A stretch of 64,000 bases of DNA from CAYYYG01 sp964591375. Lineage in GTDB: Bacteria > Patescibacteriota > Microgenomatia > UBA1406 > GWC2-37-13. How positions within the stretch are numbered: the stretch's first letter is position 1; each line of letters begins with the position of its first letter. This document shows, in pieces, positions 8,804-17,143 of the stretch. The notes beneath the pieces were generated by a model, which had not been told where the DNA came from, did not search any database, and saw nothing but the letters and a program-made list of their open reading frames with translations. The position numbers and the translations under genes were made by a program. The stretch covers positions 6,690-70,689 of the forward strand of contig CAZQAU010000006.1 of the NCBI GenBank assembly GCA_964591375.1, written 5' to 3'.

Positions 8804-9160
8804 TCATTTAATATGTTTGGCTACTTTGTTAAGTAGTTCTTGCATATCAAATGGTTTGGTAATAAAATCATCGGCCCCGGCTTTCTGGGCGATTTGTGCG
8901 GTGTCTTTATTTGCTGAGATCATAATAATCGGAATATCCTGAGTAGTGGTTTGATTTTTTAATTGTTCGCAAATAGTATTACCATCATGTCCAGACATCC
9001 ATATATCAAGCAAAATAAGATTAGGAAAGTTATTTTCCATCTTGATTAAATCTTCTCCGTTCATAGTAGTGACCACAGAATAACCAGCGTCTTCCAAAAT
9101 AAGTTGAATTGCATCGACGATAGCGGCATCGTCGTCGGCAACTAATATTTTATTTTTCAT
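8804..9160 (-). CDS. Receiver-only response regulator (CheY-like)
   Basis: 118 aa, a single receiver domain with no output domain. The acidic pocket is D9-D10-D11, the phospho-acceptor is D52 (LLDIW), the switch Ser is S82 and the Lys is K102 (TKPF). It would be phosphorylated by a sensor kinase and act by protein contact. No kinase is adjacent; the orphan kinase at 21817-22935 is one candidate partner (inference). TATAAC lies 5 nt before the ATG, consistent with a leaderless message. Confidence 0.9.
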   Translation of the reverse strand: MKNKILVADDDAAIVDAIQLILEDAGYSVVTTMNGEDLIKMENNFPNLILLDIWMSGHDGNTICEQLKNQTTTQDIPIIMISANKDTAQIAQKAGADDFITKPFDMQELLNKVAKHIK

Positions 9161-9231
9161 GTGCAGTTATATAAATTAGAATATCTGGAATTGTAGTATA
9201 AAAATGTGAGAAATACGTAAGAATTTTAGAA

Positions 9232-10116
9232 TTAGTTTTTTTTAATTTGCGAAAGAAACAAATATAGCATTATCAAAAATATTAGCCCCCCTACTAAAAT
9301 AAATGGCAAAAAGTTAAATTTTTCTAAATAACTAATTCCCAGTATGTTTGCTGTATCTTTTGCATTCGGATTCTGTCGTAGTATCACAAATGTATCGTTT
9401 ATAAAGCCATACTTATCAGTTACACGCAGTATTGGCACAAGCATACTCCAACGTGCATCATAACTATGAGAGGTATTTTTTACATTACTTGAATGACCAT
9501 CACCAAAACTCCATTCGAAACTTATTATTTCTTCCGATCCGTTTTGAGAAGCGGTTGCATCCAGATTAATACGTGATGAAGTTTTAACATCAAACATATC
9601 CGTAAACGGATCAGTACTTATTTTATTATTAACACGTATTTGTGCTTTAGGAAGTTTATAGGTTTTATTAGGTAAAACATGAATCATGATTGACTGAAAT
9701 AACTGAGGTTTATTTGTTTTACTAAACGCGGAAACATCGAGAGTGATAGATAAAATAAATGATCCGGGTTTTTTATATCGATGTGCATTTACAAGCCCTT
9801 CTGCTGATATGCCATCGCCATAGTCCCAGATAAACTTCGTCTGATCAATAATTTCTTTAGGCATTCCTAACGAAGAGGTGTCAATTTCAAAATTTAAAAT
9901 TTGATTAACTATATATTTTTCAGGCGCGATGTCTTGTGGAATGATATATGAGGCAATAGCGGGAGCAGGAATTGGATAAAGACCAGATAATTTTCCGTTA
10001 ATTTTAAAAAAAGGTGGCTGACTGGGAAGTGTATGGGCAGAGGCTGGTGATAATACGTTTGTTAAAACGCACAAGGCCATTATTACCGAGATGATAGGAT
10101 ATAACGCGATTTTCAT
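9232..10116 (-). CDS. PKD-domain surface protein with probable mature N-terminal histidine
   Basis: 294 aa. The signal peptide ends ASA at residue 27, so the mature protein would begin with His28 (HTLPSQPP). Two PKD-like beta-sandwich domains follow (WDYGDG and WSFGDGHSS motifs), then a C-terminal TM at about 270-290 ending in KKN. It resembles the N-terminal 300 residues of the 809-aa protein at 44367-46796, so the two are paralogs. ATG 10116 is used because TACAAT (10128-10123) lies 6 nt upstream and the earlier TTG sits inside that promoter. A role in metal binding is inferred only from the His and the paralogy. Confidence 0.8.
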   Translation of the reverse strand: MKIALYPIISVIMALCVLTNVLSPASAHTLPSQPPFFKINGKLSGLYPIPAPAIASYIIPQDIAPEKYIVNQILNFEIDTSSLGMPKEIIDQTKFIWDYGDGISAEGLVNAHRYKKPGSFILSITLDVSAFSKTNKPQLFQSIMIHVLPNKTYKLPKAQIRVNNKISTDPFTDMFDVKTSSRINLDATASQNGSEEIISFEWSFGDGHSSNVKNTSHSYDARWSMLVPILRVTDKYGFINDTFVILRQNPNAKDTANILGISYLEKFNFLPFILVGGLIFLIMLYLFLSQIKKN

Positions 10117-10138
10117 ACCAACATTGTACAACAGTAAG

Positions 10139-11371
10139 CTAACCCGAGGCTAAAATATTGGAAGTTTTACGATGTGAATAAAAATAGTACACAGTAAGAC
10201 CGCTTACAAACAGTATTATTGCACTGATTCTGAGTGCCCAAAAAGGACTTAGTTTTTCTGAAACTGCACCAATTTCAAAACTTCCCAATGGCATCAGTCC
10301 AGAAGACATAAAACTAAATATGCTCATAACACGTCCGCGAACAGAATCATCTATCTCATGGTGTAAGACTGAATTTATGGTAGAAAATTGAATCACAAGA
10401 GAGAAGCCTAAGAAAAATAAAAATAAATATGAGAATGCTAGAGAATTCATAAAAGTAAATCCTATCAGAGCAACTGAGATCAGCACAGTGCCTCCGAAAA
10501 CAAAAAGTTTAATAGGTAGTTTTTGAGAGAATGCAGAAATTGTTACAGCTGCGACTACTGCTCCCAATCCTACAAACGTGTGTAAATATCCTAGACTTTC
10601 AGCACCACGGTGATAAATGGTTTCTACAATCACCGGAAAGATTGTTCCATAGGACCATCCAAAGATTGCAGTCGCTCCAACAAGTAGTAATAAATATTTT
10701 ATGTGGGGATGATTATATGTATATTTAAGTCCCCGTTTGATTGCCTGGACGGGATGTGTTTTATCGGTGGGTAAATGTCGTACTTGTTGAATAAAGTATA
10801 TAGCGATAATTCCGCCTAGAAAACTTAAGCCATTTATAATAAACACACCTCCGGGGCCGATAAATGCCAGGATTATACCCGCAACAGCAGGACCAATCGC
10901 CCTGGCTCCATTAAAAATACCAGAATTAATAGCTAAAGCTGATGACAAATACTCTCTTTCTATCATTTCTGTCATAAACGATTGTCGTGCCGGTATATCA
11001 AATACGGCTGTTATTCCCATCATAAAAACTAATATTGCCATATTCCATATACGTATTGTGTGAGTTAGCGTGAGTATTCCCAACATAGCTGCAATAATCA
11101 TCGCGGCTGTTTGGGTTACGTATAATATTTTTTTATTAGAATATCGATCGGTAATAGCCCCCGCAAATAAAGAAAATAATAAAATAGGTAGAGTATTTAA
11201 GGCTGCAATGATACCCACCCATAACGCCGAATGCGTAAGCTGAAGAGCTAACCATCCTTCCGCTACTATGTGTAGCCACGTTCCGATAAGTGAAACAAGT
11301 TGCCCAATAAAATATAACTGATAGTTTTTTTGATTAAAAGCCGGAAACACGCCAATAAGAGTTTTTTTCAT
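10139..11371 (-). CDS. MFS transporter, MFS_3 / EntS-like exporter
   Basis: 410 aa with about 12 TM helices. The start FPAFNQKNYQLYFIGQLVSLIG and the segment QLTHSALWVGIIAALNTLPIL, then FAGAITDRYSNKK, are typical of the MFS_3 group that includes enterobactin and macrolide exporters. The open frame continues across the N gap, but ATG 11371 is the natural family start. A TATAAT lies only 1 nt before this ATG, too close to serve it, so the promoter is probably further up, possibly beyond the gap. The exported compound is unknown. Confidence 0.85.
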   Translation of the reverse strand: MKKTLIGVFPAFNQKNYQLYFIGQLVSLIGTWLHIVAEGWLALQLTHSALWVGIIAALNTLPILLFSLFAGAITDRYSNKKILYVTQTAAMIIAAMLGILTLTHTIRIWNMAILVFMMGITAVFDIPARQSFMTEMIEREYLSSALAINSGIFNGARAIGPAVAGIILAFIGPGGVFIINGLSFLGGIIAIYFIQQVRHLPTDKTHPVQAIKRGLKYTYNHPHIKYLLLLVGATAIFGWSYGTIFPVIVETIYHRGAESLGYLHTFVGLGAVVAAVTISAFSQKLPIKLFVFGGTVLISVALIGFTFMNSLAFSYLFLFFLGFSLVIQFSTINSVLHHEIDDSVRGRVMSIFSFMSSGLMPLGSFEIGAVSEKLSPFWALRISAIILFVSGLTVYYFYSHRKTSNILASG

Positions 11372-11456
11372 AATTATAAAAAAATTAAATGCAGAAGAAC
11401 TGCTCAGGAGAAGCAAGAGTATACAAAAAGTATATCTGCAGGTCCCTAAAATTGAC

Positions 11457-11556
11457 NNNNNNNNNNNNNNNNNNNNNNNNNNNNNNNNNNNNNNNNNNNN
11501 NNNNNNNNNNNNNNNNNNNNNNNNNNNNNNNNNNNNNNNNNNNNNNNNNNNNNNNN
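11457..11556. other. Assembly gap, 100 N
   Basis: Exactly 100 N, the conventional filler for a scaffold gap of unknown size. Any reading frame drawn across it is an artefact. The real DNA between the MFS gene and 11557 is missing. Confidence 0.98.
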
Positions 11557-11557
11557 T

Positions 11558-11644
11558 ATAAAAAAAACCAGCCAATCTCATATTATATATGAGCTGTGCT
11601 GGTTTACGATAAAACGATCTTAACGATCTTTTTACTGTCGACCT
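11558..11644 (-). ncRNA. Candidate small RNA or attenuated leader ending in an intrinsic terminator
   Basis: From the promoter at 11651-11679 a minus-strand transcript of about 87 nt would run to a strong hairpin followed by U8. It contains AAGATCGTT twice in tandem. No convincing ORF survives: the in-frame ATG sits at the promoter's edge, upstream of the expected start site. Either it is a free small RNA, or the hairpin is a regulated terminator in the leader of the MFS gene beyond the N gap. Confidence 0.4.
11560..11605 (-). terminator. Intrinsic terminator (minus strand)
   Basis: Outer stem 11598-11605 / 11565-11572 (AAACCAGC/GCTGGTTT) and inner stem 11577-11583 / 11587-11593 (CTCATAT/ATATGAG), followed on the minus strand by eight U (11567-11560). 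Confidence 0.6.
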
Positions 11645-11650
11645 AATCAT

Positions 11651-11679
11651 ATTATAGGAAATTTAAGCGATGATAACAA
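11651..11679 (-). promoter_or_regulatory. Sigma-70-type promoter next to the N gap
   Basis: On the minus strand TTGTTA (11679-11674), 17 nt, TATAAT (11656-11651). Transcription would begin near 11644 and head into the terminator and the gap. Confidence 0.6.
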
Positions 11680-11773
11680 GAGTACTATCATTACTAATCT
11701 GTTACATATCTATCATGAGAATATAATTATTGGTTTTTATAATAAACACACTTTTTATTAATCTGAAAATCGT

Positions 11774-12028
11774 ATGAAAAATAGTTTAATAGTAGCTGTA
11801 GTGACTCTCCTGCTAATGCCTATGTATATTTATTTTATGATAACTTTCGTTCTACCGTTTACATTAGAATATTCGCAGGTATTAGCATCTCTTATTTTTA
11901 CCTCATGTGTAGTTATACCTGTATTTTATATGTGGTTTATATGCACAAAAATATATATTTCAATCATCAAACTTAAGAATAGAAAGCATAGTTTTTCTCT
12001 TACTAAATATAAGAGTAATTTCTCATAA
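11774..12028 (+). CDS. Small two-TM membrane protein of unknown function
   Basis: 84 aa. There are two hydrophobic segments (about residues 5-30 and 36-58), then a basic tail rich in K, R and S, so both ends are probably cytoplasmic. No family was recognised. It precedes the DUF4112 gene by 31 nt but that gene has its own -10 box, so co-transcription is not required. It could be a spurious ORF, although the TM pattern and positive-inside tail argue for a real gene. Confidence 0.55.
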   Translation: MKNSLIVAVVTLLLMPMYIYFMITFVLPFTLEYSQVLASLIFTSCVVIPVFYMWFICTKIYISIIKLKNRKHSFSLTKYKSNFS

Positions 12029-12059
12029 AAATCTTATATAAACAAATTATAGTTGTAAT

Positions 12060-12410
12060 ATGGAAAAACATTTAAAATTAGCATCTTCGGTAGCACATGC
12101 ATTAGACAATCAGTTTGGGGTAGGTACATTTCGCTTTGGCTATGCATCACTTATTAATATAATACCTGGTGTTGGGGATATTTTAGATGCAGTACTTTCC
12201 TTTTATATAGTCTGGATAGCTATACAGATGCGGGCAAGAACAATGATTATTTTACAAATGGCTTGGAATATTTTAGTTAATTTTTTAATAGGATTATTAC
12301 CATTTTACGGAGATTTTATTTACCTTATTCGTAAAGTAAATGTTAAAAACGTAGATCTTCTTAAAAAATATATGGCGGAAAAAAAAGATATTAGATACAT
12401 TGTAGGTTGA
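12060..12410 (+). CDS. DUF4112 family protein
   Basis: 116 aa. It shows the family pattern: LDNQFGVGTFRFGYASLIN, then IPGVGDILDAVLSFYIVW and a second hydrophobic stretch with NFLIGLLPFYGDFIYL. The two GxGD/YGD-type turns are the hallmark. DUF4112 proteins are small membrane proteins without assigned function. TATAGT (12048-12053) lies 6 nt before the ATG, so the message is probably leaderless. The stop is 1 nt from the stop of the convergent methyltransferase gene. Confidence 0.85.
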   Translation: MEKHLKLASSVAHALDNQFGVGTFRFGYASLINIIPGVGDILDAVLSFYIVWIAIQMRARTMIILQMAWNILVNFLIGLLPFYGDFIYLIRKVNVKNVDLLKKYMAEKKDIRYIVG

Positions 12411-12411
12411 A

Positions 12412-13131
12412 TTATATGACTTTTTTATTGGCTTCGTACGCAGCAATCCCGACTGCAATAGAAAGGTTTAAAGAATCGACTTCGTTATTTTGTGGAATAC
12501 GAACGCTATTTCCAATTTTTAAGTATTCATTTCCTAAACCTTGGCTTTCATTGCCAAACACTAATGCATAAGGTGCTTCAAACTTTATTTCCGGTAATGT
12601 ATGTTTTGCATTCGTCATAAACGTATATATCTGATTGTCAAATTTATTAAGGTATTCTCCAAAACTTTGAAAATACTGAAACCTGATACGAAATAATGCG
12701 CCCATCGAGGAACGGATTACCTTCGGATCAAAGACATCGACCGCTGGTCGGACTAATGCCAAGTCATATAAACCAAAACCTAACATAGAACGAATAATGG
12801 TACCTACGTTACCCATATCGCTTGGATTTACCAAAACAAGATGATTTGTGCCTGGAGTGATGGAGTTTTCGTATTTTTCAAATACTCCAATTGCGTAGGT
12901 ATTTTCATTTTGAGCCATTTTTTGAATCAATCCGTCACTATATTTAACAGAAATATTACGTTTTTGACATGTTTGCAATAGTTCGGCAACTCCTTTATTA
13001 TCTTTGCCCCGCGGACTTAAAATAACTTTTCGCATCAAAGATGGCTGATAATGCAATAGTTCAAGTGTGGGATAAACACCGTAAGTATAAGAATACGTAT
13101 TTTTCTTTTTATATTTATCAAGAGTAGACAT
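12412..13131 (-). CDS. SpoU/TrmH family RNA 2'-O-methyltransferase
   Basis: 239 aa. The C-terminal SPOUT domain shows motif 1 NPSDMGNVGTIIRSM, motif 2 ALVFGNESQGLG and motif 3 VRIPQNNEVDSLNLSIAVGI. The N-terminal part is the substrate-binding region seen in RlmB/TsnR-like enzymes. It probably methylates a ribose in rRNA or tRNA with SAM. The start at ATG 13131 lies 8 nt after a minus-strand TATACT (13145-13140). A longer TTG start at 13149 would lie upstream of that box and is unlikely. Confidence 0.87.
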   Translation of the reverse strand: MSTLDKYKKKNTYSYTYGVYPTLELLHYQPSLMRKVILSPRGKDNKGVAELLQTCQKRNISVKYSDGLIQKMAQNENTYAIGVFEKYENSITPGTNHLVLVNPSDMGNVGTIIRSMLGFGLYDLALVRPAVDVFDPKVIRSSMGALFRIRFQYFQSFGEYLNKFDNQIYTFMTNAKHTLPEIKFEAPYALVFGNESQGLGNEYLKIGNSVRIPQNNEVDSLNLSIAVGIAAYEANKKVI

Positions 13132-13189
13132 ATTCCTATAGTATATCAAATTACAATCAAAAAAGGTTTAATCGTACAATATATGAACT

Positions 13190-13714
13190 ATGAAAGCAAT
13201 TTTGGCAAAAATTTGGAAAGCAATGCGACTACCAAAATCTATGCAACTTATTGTTATGCGTTTCAGTAACGATCAGTTTCTGATTGGTGTTACCGGGGTT
13301 ATTTTTAACAATAACAATGAAGTAATGTTGTTTAAACATACGTATCGTACAGTGGCGTGGAGCTTACCGGGAGGGTATTTGAAAGCGGGTGAACATCCAA
13401 GACGCGGACTGCGACGAGAAATTCAGGAAGAGTCAGGTTTACAGGTAACGATTATACAAAACATCGGTACACAGGAAGACTCTTCTACAGCAAGAATTGA
13501 TATGGCTTATTGGGGGATTGTTAAAGGAGGGACTTTTAGAGCAAGTGAAGAAGTGTCTGCCTGTCAATTTTGTACCATTGAATCTCTGCCCGAACTTATC
13601 GATGGACAAAAAGAGCTCATTATATCGGCCTTGGAAAGAAAAAAGCACCATGACAGCCGTAAGCGTTGGCAAAAAATAAAATCAGCAGTATCTCAGCTTT
13701 TTAATGCTTCCTAA
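13190..13714 (+). CDS. Nudix hydrolase
   Basis: 174 aa. The Nudix box GGYLKAGEHPRRGLRREIQE with following ESGL keeps all metal-binding residues. Strand VMLFKHTYRTVAWSLPGGY before the box is typical. A basic helical tail (RKKHHDSRKRWQKIK) follows the domain. The substrate cannot be predicted. TACAAT (13175-13180) lies 9 nt before the ATG. It is divergent from the RNA methyltransferase with 58 nt between the starts. Confidence 0.85.
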   Translation: MKAILAKIWKAMRLPKSMQLIVMRFSNDQFLIGVTGVIFNNNNEVMLFKHTYRTVAWSLPGGYLKAGEHPRRGLRREIQEESGLQVTIIQNIGTQEDSSTARIDMAYWGIVKGGTFRASEEVSACQFCTIESLPELIDGQKELIISALERKKHHDSRKRWQKIKSAVSQLFNAS

Positions 13715-13827
13715 ACAAATTTCTGTTAAGTTTCTTACACGCTTTTAATTATTCTTATCTCTTTATTTAATACAATCGAGCTAACTAATTGTCCGGTTAC
13801 TAATTTTACAAGAAGGAGGTGATTGAA

Positions 13828-13974
13828 ATGGGTTTACTTGATATTGTACTAATAATTCTTATTATATCTTGGCTTGGTGGTTTTTCATTACGCTTAGGTG
13901 GTGGGCTTATTCATATTCTATTGGTAGTTGCTTTAATTGTTCTAGTCGCGCGATTATTGGGTGTAAGTATTTAA
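13828..13974 (+). CDS. 48-aa membrane protein, lmo0937 family
   Basis: A short ORF of 48 codons and a stop. The peptide begins MGLLDIVLIILIISWLGGF, then LGGGLIHILLVVALIVLVAR and ends LGVSI, matching the small two-TM lmo0937 / DUF5670-type proteins found widely in bacteria. The Shine-Dalgarno site is nearly perfect (AGAAGGAGGTGATT at 13811-13824). A strong terminator follows 13 nt after the stop, so it is a monocistronic unit. The function of this family is not established; stress-related expression is often suggested for it. Confidence 0.85.
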   Translation: MGLLDIVLIILIISWLGGFSLRLGGGLIHILLVVALIVLVARLLGVSI

Positions 13975-13987
13975 CTCTAAGATAGAT

Positions 13988-14027
13988 GCTGTAGAGGCAG
14001 AAAAATACTGTCTCTACAGCTATTTTT
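13988..14027 (+). terminator. Intrinsic terminator after the lmo0937-type gene
   Basis: GCTGTAGAG (13988-13996) pairs with CTCTACAGC (14012-14020). With an inner G-U and CAG/CTG the stem reaches 13 bp around an A-rich loop. TATTTTT follows at 14021-14027. Its 3' arm and tail overlap the putative operator of the response regulator gene. Confidence 0.8.
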
Positions 14028-14045
14028 CAGGTACGAGCGTATAAT
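14016..14045 (+). promoter_or_regulatory. Response-regulator promoter with 11-bp-period CAG repeat
   Basis: ACAG (14016-14019) and TCAG (14027-14030) lie one DNA turn apart. The second half is embedded in ATTTTTCAG, then 9 nt, then TATAAT (14040-14045) and ATG 14053 seven nt later. The same arrangement precedes 15817 and 24399 (see findings). It is probably autoregulated by the OmpR-type regulator it drives (inference). Confidence 0.5.
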
Positions 14046-14052
14046 TAACCAT

Positions 14053-14733
14053 ATGAAGATATTAGTTGTTGAAGATGAACATCGTATTGCACAAGCAATA
14101 AAAAAAGGACTTGAACAGGAACTGCATGCGGTTGATATAGCTTATACAGGTCCAGATGGTTATGATTTTGCTTCTACAGAGAATTATGATCTGATTATTC
14201 TTGATCGTATGTTACCAGAAATGGATGGTATGCAAATATGCTCTAAACTACGTCAGAAAAAAAATCACACGCCAATTTTGATGCTCACTGCAAAAGGACA
14301 AATTGGTGATAAGGTTCAGGGGCTTAATGCAGGTGCAGATGATTATATGACTAAACCGTTTGCATTTGCTGAATTAATTGCACGTGTAAAGGCACTAACA
14401 CGGAGACAAAAAAATCCAGTTGTCACTGATATTGTGATTGCTGATTTATCACTTAACACTCAAACATATGAAATTAAGCGAGATGGTAAATACATACAGC
14501 TTTCCAATAAAGAATTTTCTCTATTATCATACATGATGCGTCATCCCAACACTGTGTTAACAAAAGATCAAATTATTCAAAATGTCTGGGATTACGATGC
14601 AGATATTTTACCCAATACAGTTGAAGTATATATACGTAATTTGCGTAATAAAATAGATAGCCCATTCAAAAATAGAAAGACATTAATACATACAGTGCGA
14701 GGATTTGGTTATAAAATTGGAGAACATATATAA
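14053..14733 (+). CDS. OmpR/PhoB-type response regulator
   Basis: 226 aa. Receiver domain residues 1-112 with acidic pair E7/D8, phospho-acceptor D51, T79 and K101, then a winged-helix output domain (about 130-225) with PNTVEVYIRNLRNKID and TVRGFGYKI. It binds DNA as a dimer on direct repeats once phosphorylated, as is usual for the family. The stop codon overlaps the start of the kinase gene (TAATG), so the two are translationally coupled. TATAAT lies 7 nt before the ATG (leaderless). Likely targets are the exporter operon directly downstream and itself. Confidence 0.93.
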   Translation: MKILVVEDEHRIAQAIKKGLEQELHAVDIAYTGPDGYDFASTENYDLIILDRMLPEMDGMQICSKLRQKKNHTPILMLTAKGQIGDKVQGLNAGADDYMTKPFAFAELIARVKALTRRQKNPVVTDIVIADLSLNTQTYEIKRDGKYIQLSNKEFSLLSYMMRHPNTVLTKDQIIQNVWDYDADILPNTVEVYIRNLRNKIDSPFKNRKTLIHTVRGFGYKIGEHI

Positions 14734-15752
14734 TGTTTCAATCTGCTCGTCTTAAATTAACTGCCTGGTATTTACTGATAATTATGTTTATCAGTATTTT
14801 TTTTAGCTTTATTATTTATAGGTTTTTGACTAATGAACTTCAACGGTTCGCTCTTACCCAACGATATCGCATTGAACGTCGCTTAAATGAAACTACACCA
14901 GAACTTCGTTTCCGTATACCAATGCCCCCTGATCCACAACTTATTGAGGAAGTAGAAAATCGCATTATTATTATTCTGGTCATGATTAATGGCGTTATAT
15001 TAATTGCTTCGGGGGGAATTGGTTATTTTCTTGCTGGTCGAACTCTGAAACCTATAAAAGATATGATGGAGGAACAAAATCGTTTTACTGCAGATGCTTC
15101 TCACGAATTTAGAACGCCACTGACAGCCTTAAAAACTAATATAGAGGTCACCTTAGCGGACAAAAATTTATCCATTACTGAAGCAAAAAAAGTATTGCAC
15201 GAAAGTTTAGCAGATGTTAACGATTTACAAACATTATCTGATGCATTATTGCAGTTGGCTCATTATCAAACAGTAAATGGCAATTTATACGAAGCAATTT
15301 CTATCAAAAATATCATTGAAAATTCTCTTAAGAAAGTGCAACTCCAAGCTAAGCAAAAGAAGATTGTTTTGAATAATACGGTTGAAGATAAAACATTTGA
15401 AGGGGATTTTCAAAGAATTTCCGAATTAATGGTTATCCTTTTGGACAACGCTATCAAATATAGTCCAGAAAAAAGCACTGTCACGATACTATCAAAACAT
15501 ACAGATTCTCATATACATATATCAGTTACGGACCAGGGAGTTGGAATTGCGGAAAAAGATATTCCTCATATTTTTGATCGATTTTATCGCGCAGACAAAT
15601 CTCGATCAAAAAATAGAGTATCCGGATATGGTCTGGGTTTATCGATTGCAAAAAAAATAATTAATGAACATCGTGGTTCTTTGAGTGTGAAAAGCAAAGT
15701 TAATAGCGGGACAACGTTTGGAATTTCACTTCCGGTTAAACAAAAAAAATAA
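14733..15752 (+). CDS. Membrane sensor histidine kinase, partner of the adjacent regulator
   Basis: 339 aa. TM1 at about residues 10-32, a short external loop of about 45 residues, TM2 at about 78-100, then HisKA with H124 (ADASHEFRTPL) and a HATPase domain with N-box DNAIKYSPE, G1 DQGVGI, F-box and G2 GYGLGLSIAK. The small sensing loop contains a PMPPDP stretch and no Cys or His cluster. It overlaps the regulator gene by 1 nt. The signal is unknown. Exporter genes follow, suggesting an envelope-stress or toxic-compound response (inference). Confidence 0.92.
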   Translation: MFQSARLKLTAWYLLIIMFISIFFSFIIYRFLTNELQRFALTQRYRIERRLNETTPELRFRIPMPPDPQLIEEVENRIIIILVMINGVILIASGGIGYFLAGRTLKPIKDMMEEQNRFTADASHEFRTPLTALKTNIEVTLADKNLSITEAKKVLHESLADVNDLQTLSDALLQLAHYQTVNGNLYEAISIKNIIENSLKKVQLQAKQKKIVLNNTVEDKTFEGDFQRISELMVILLDNAIKYSPEKSTVTILSKHTDSHIHISVTDQGVGIAEKDIPHIFDRFYRADKSRSKNRVSGYGLGLSIAKKIINEHRGSLSVKSKVNSGTTFGISLPVKQKK

Positions 15753-15774
15753 CGTATATAAATTAATAATTTAT

Positions 15775-15805
15775 TCAGTAATTTTTCAGATTGTTAGATT
15801 ATAGT
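15775..15805 (+). promoter_or_regulatory. Promoter of the first MacAB operon with 11-bp-period TCAG repeat
   Basis: TCAG at 15775-15778 and again at 15786-15789 (exactly 11 bp apart), the second inside ATTTTTCAG, then 10 nt and TATAGT (15800-15805). ATG 15817 follows 11 nt after the -10. The repeat occupies the -35 region, as expected for an activator of the OmpR family. Confidence 0.5.
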
Positions 15806-15816
15806 ACAGATCAGAT

Positions 15817-17139
15817 ATGAAAAACGTTTTATTACCTGTAACAAAAGCTAAAGAATGGTTTGTCAGCAGATCTTTGCTCATGAAAGTAGTGATAATTTTG
15901 GTAATTGGGTTTATCGGTTGGTATGGATATTCGAAAATGATAGCTTCTTCAAAACAAACCATTCAATATCAAACAGAAAAAGCTGCCAAAGGCACTCTCA
16001 TCGTTTCGGTAAGCGCCTCCGGTAATGCGTTGACCTCCAATTTTATGGAGATTACTACTCAGGCGAGCGGAGTTATTTCTCAGGTATATGTTAAAGACGG
16101 TGATATTGTAACGCAAGGACAAAAAATTGCTGATATTTCATTGGATCAGCAAGGACAGCAAAAACAAACATCCGCATGGGCCAGCTATCTTTCCGCTAAA
16201 AATAATTTAGATTCTGCACAAACTAATATGTATACATTACAGTCTGATATGTTTACGAAATGGGAAAAGTACATGGATCTGGCACAAAATTCGACATATG
16301 AAAATTCAGATGGTTCCCCGAATAAGGAAAACAGAACATTACCTGAATTCCATATCGCTCAAAATGATTGGCTAGCGGCGGAAGCCAAATATAAAAGTCA
16401 GCAATCAGTAATTGCTCAAGCTCAGTCGGCATTAACCAATGCATGGACCTCTTATCAATTATCTTCATCATCTATCACTGCCCCTGCTGCGGGAACAGTC
16501 AATAATATTACTATTGTTCCTGGTATGCAATTATCTGCTATATCATCTTCGGACTCTTCTTCCAGTAATACTTCACAAAGGGTGGCGATTTTACAAAATA
16601 AAGGTAATCCATTTATTTCTGTTAATTTAACAGAAATCGATATACCAAATATCAAATCGGGTCAGAAAGCAACAGTTACCTTTGATAGTATTAAAGACAA
16701 AACATACACCGGTCGTGTAATGACGGTAGATCGTATTGGTAGTACAAGCAATGGCGTTACAAACTATCCAATAACTATACAGCTTGATACAGAAGTTGCA
16801 CAAGTTCTTCCTAATATGTCGGCTTCCGCGAACATTATTATTGAGACTAAGGATAATGTGGTGCTGGTTCCGTCATCAGCGATCACAACACAGGACAGTC
16901 AGTCAACCGTCAAGATCATGAAGAATGGACAAGTACAAGAAACGCCAGTTGAAATAGGTTCCGCGTCGGACACACAGACAGAGGTACTTTCGGGAATATC
17001 TGAGGGAGATACAATCATTACCAGTGTCACCACGACGGGGACACAAAGTGCCAGCAGCAGTACACAGTCGCCATTTAGCGGTTTTGGTGGTGGGGGCATG
17101 CGAACTGGTAGCAGCAATGCGATCCGTATCTCCAGATAA
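15817..17139 (+). CDS. macA: MacA-like periplasmic adaptor (membrane fusion protein)
   Basis: 440 aa. N-terminal TM at about residues 22-40, then a split lipoyl-type barrel (SVSASGNALTSNFMEITTQASG at about 65-86 and SSITAPAAGTVNNI at about 220), a coiled-coil hairpin between them, a beta-barrel domain with GQKATVTFDSI, and a C-terminal S/T/G-rich tail. It links an ABC-type MacB exporter to the outside. The ATPase gene starts 4 nt after its stop. The cell type may lack an outer membrane, in which case it acts as a surface adaptor without TolC (inference). Confidence 0.88.
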   Translation: MKNVLLPVTKAKEWFVSRSLLMKVVIILVIGFIGWYGYSKMIASSKQTIQYQTEKAAKGTLIVSVSASGNALTSNFMEITTQASGVISQVYVKDGDIVTQGQKIADISLDQQGQQKQTSAWASYLSAKNNLDSAQTNMYTLQSDMFTKWEKYMDLAQNSTYENSDGSPNKENRTLPEFHIAQNDWLAAEAKYKSQQSVIAQAQSALTNAWTSYQLSSSSITAPAAGTVNNITIVPGMQLSAISSSDSSSSNTSQRVAILQNKGNPFISVNLTEIDIPNIKSGQKATVTFDSIKDKTYTGRVMTVDRIGSTSNGVTNYPITIQLDTEVAQVLPNMSASANIIIETKDNVVLVPSSAITTQDSQSTVKIMKNGQVQETPVEIGSASDTQTEVLSGISEGDTIITSVTTTGTQSASSSTQSPFSGFGGGGMRTGSSNAIRISR

Positions 17140-17143
17140 TTAT

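Noticed and set aside
11372..11650. N-terminal extension of the MFS gene across the N gap
   Set aside because: The frame passes through 100 N and a terminator hairpin; the normal MFS start is ATG 11371.
13715..13810. Promoter of the lmo0937-type gene
   Set aside because: TACAAT-like boxes exist but none has an acceptable -35 at 16-18 nt, so none was called.
17024..17143. Longer MacB ATPase start
   Set aside because: It lies inside the adaptor coding region in another frame; ATG 17144 is 4 nt after that gene's stop and gives the normal family start.
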